64,000 nucleotides of DNA from Cristatella mucedo (Eukaryota > Bryozoa > Phylactolaemata > Cristatellidae), in assembly GCA_009760855.2 (NCBI GenBank), contig WPIO01000011.1, forward strand, positions 2,466,501 to 2,530,500, read 5' to 3'. The position numbers were made by a program, and so were the translations under genes. Positions 63,221-64,000 of the stretch are shown here, one piece after another. Within the stretch, counting starts at the first letter, position 1. Each line of letters starts with the position of its first letter. The notes under the pieces were generated by a model. It ran no database searches and was not told the DNA's origin. It saw only the letters and a list, made by a program, of their open reading frames with translations.

Positions 63221-63775
63221 CTACTGCTCGTCAGAGTGGACCCGCTGTTTCGCCGTCGTTCTCGATGTTGGCCTGCATTCGTGCCTCATGCGTAAGTCAA
63301 AACCTAGATAGCAAGCGTCATTTAAAATAGGTCTGTCAAATATGGGAACCCCGATTTTTTTAATACCTACAAACTCTGGATATGCAGTGCACACTAAAAA
63401 TTCGCGTTTAGCAGCGTCAAATACCTCAGGTATTTCGGCAGAACTCCGAAGATCCCTCACGCCGATGCACACCGGTCGGCGACCTGAGCCCCAATGCCTT
63501 GGCTCCCTCTCTCGCCTCTCTGAGACTCCTCCCCGTGCTAAATCGATCAGCCGGCGACATTGCCTGCCCGGGACGTTACTGCACTCCAATCCCTCACGCC
63601 TGCTGTACCGATTTCGGGCATCGCAGCTCAAATGCCACACGGATCTAGGGGCGGCGGCGTTGCGGTTCGCTCGAATGCCGCATCGAAAAAGGAGCGGCAG
63701 AGGCAGTCCGACCCCCGACGTTACGCCTTGCCGCGCATAGGCCGAACTGCAGATTTTCGAAGGCTCGTAAGCCAC
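63221..63775 (-). other. Unidentified open frame, 184 codons
   Basis: An uninterrupted minus-strand frame with an Arg-rich N-terminal part and a better-looking C-terminal part (EVFDAAKREFLVCTAYPEF, GIKKIGVPIFDRPIL). GVPIF recalls the repeat turns of the giant gene, but the spacing is not clearly that of the repeats. The plus strand is also open here for 133 codons, so the frame may be a composition effect. Confidence 0.2.
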
Positions 63776-64000
63776 AACAGCTGAAGCCCTTTACCGCTGC
63801 ACAATCTCAACCACACTTACGGCTCGCATAGCGGTCATTCTGAAGCAGCCTCTGAAGTAGGCGCTGCTGTGCCGAGCATCCGAATTACTATGGCACGTAT
63901 TTCTCATGTCCCGGTTGTTTGATGATTTGTGTCCAGACACCATAAGCAACAACAGCAGTTCTTGCAACAAACTGCCACAGAGCCCACACTTATTGGGTCC

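Overview
This window is invertebrate metazoan nuclear DNA. It has GT-AG introns, many simple-sequence arrays, two L2/CR1-type LINE families and tRNA-derived SINEs. I cannot name the species: the L2-type tails ending in (ATT)n fit many marine invertebrates.

The main content is one very large split gene on the minus strand. Its 5' end is near 50.63 kb and it runs leftward to at least 4.85 kb, then off the left edge. By hand I placed 16 consecutive coding exons whose splice phases all agree, giving at least 3,026 codons. Exon 1 (635 codons) holds a signal-peptide-like segment and exon 2 is short. The next 14 exons alternate strictly between a short class (called T2 here, 236-299 nt, phase 1 to 0) and a long class (T1, 667-889 nt, phase 0 to 1). 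One T2+T1 pair encodes a module of about 312-389 residues, and there are seven modules. Within modules I see a repeat of roughly 24 residues whose turns carry Gly and, in about every second copy, an N-glycosylation sequon in the motif [FY]NGTH. This looks like a long, secreted, sugar-decorated beta-solenoid. I do not recognise the family and assign no function.

There are signs of alternative 5' ends. A separate exon at 45,238-45,460 starts with a textbook signal peptide, ends in the correct phase to join the first T2 exon, and lies just below a palindromic CCAAT pair. A second in-frame hydrophobic start may exist at 38,066. T2-like and T1-like sequence at 52.2-52.9 kb suggests a paralogous or broken upstream copy, interrupted by a LINE.

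Introns and the right flank (50.6-64 kb) hold fragments of LINE family A (one copy with a YADD motif and a frameshift at 54.8-56.8 kb), LINE family B, a tRNA-SINE family, a second SINE family sharing its 3' tail with LINE A, and large (CT)n, (GA)n, (GT)n and (AT)n arrays. No bacterial operon, CRISPR array, rRNA or convincing tRNA gene is present. The 59.7-60.9 kb GC-rich block and an ORF at 63.2-63.8 kb are unexplained.
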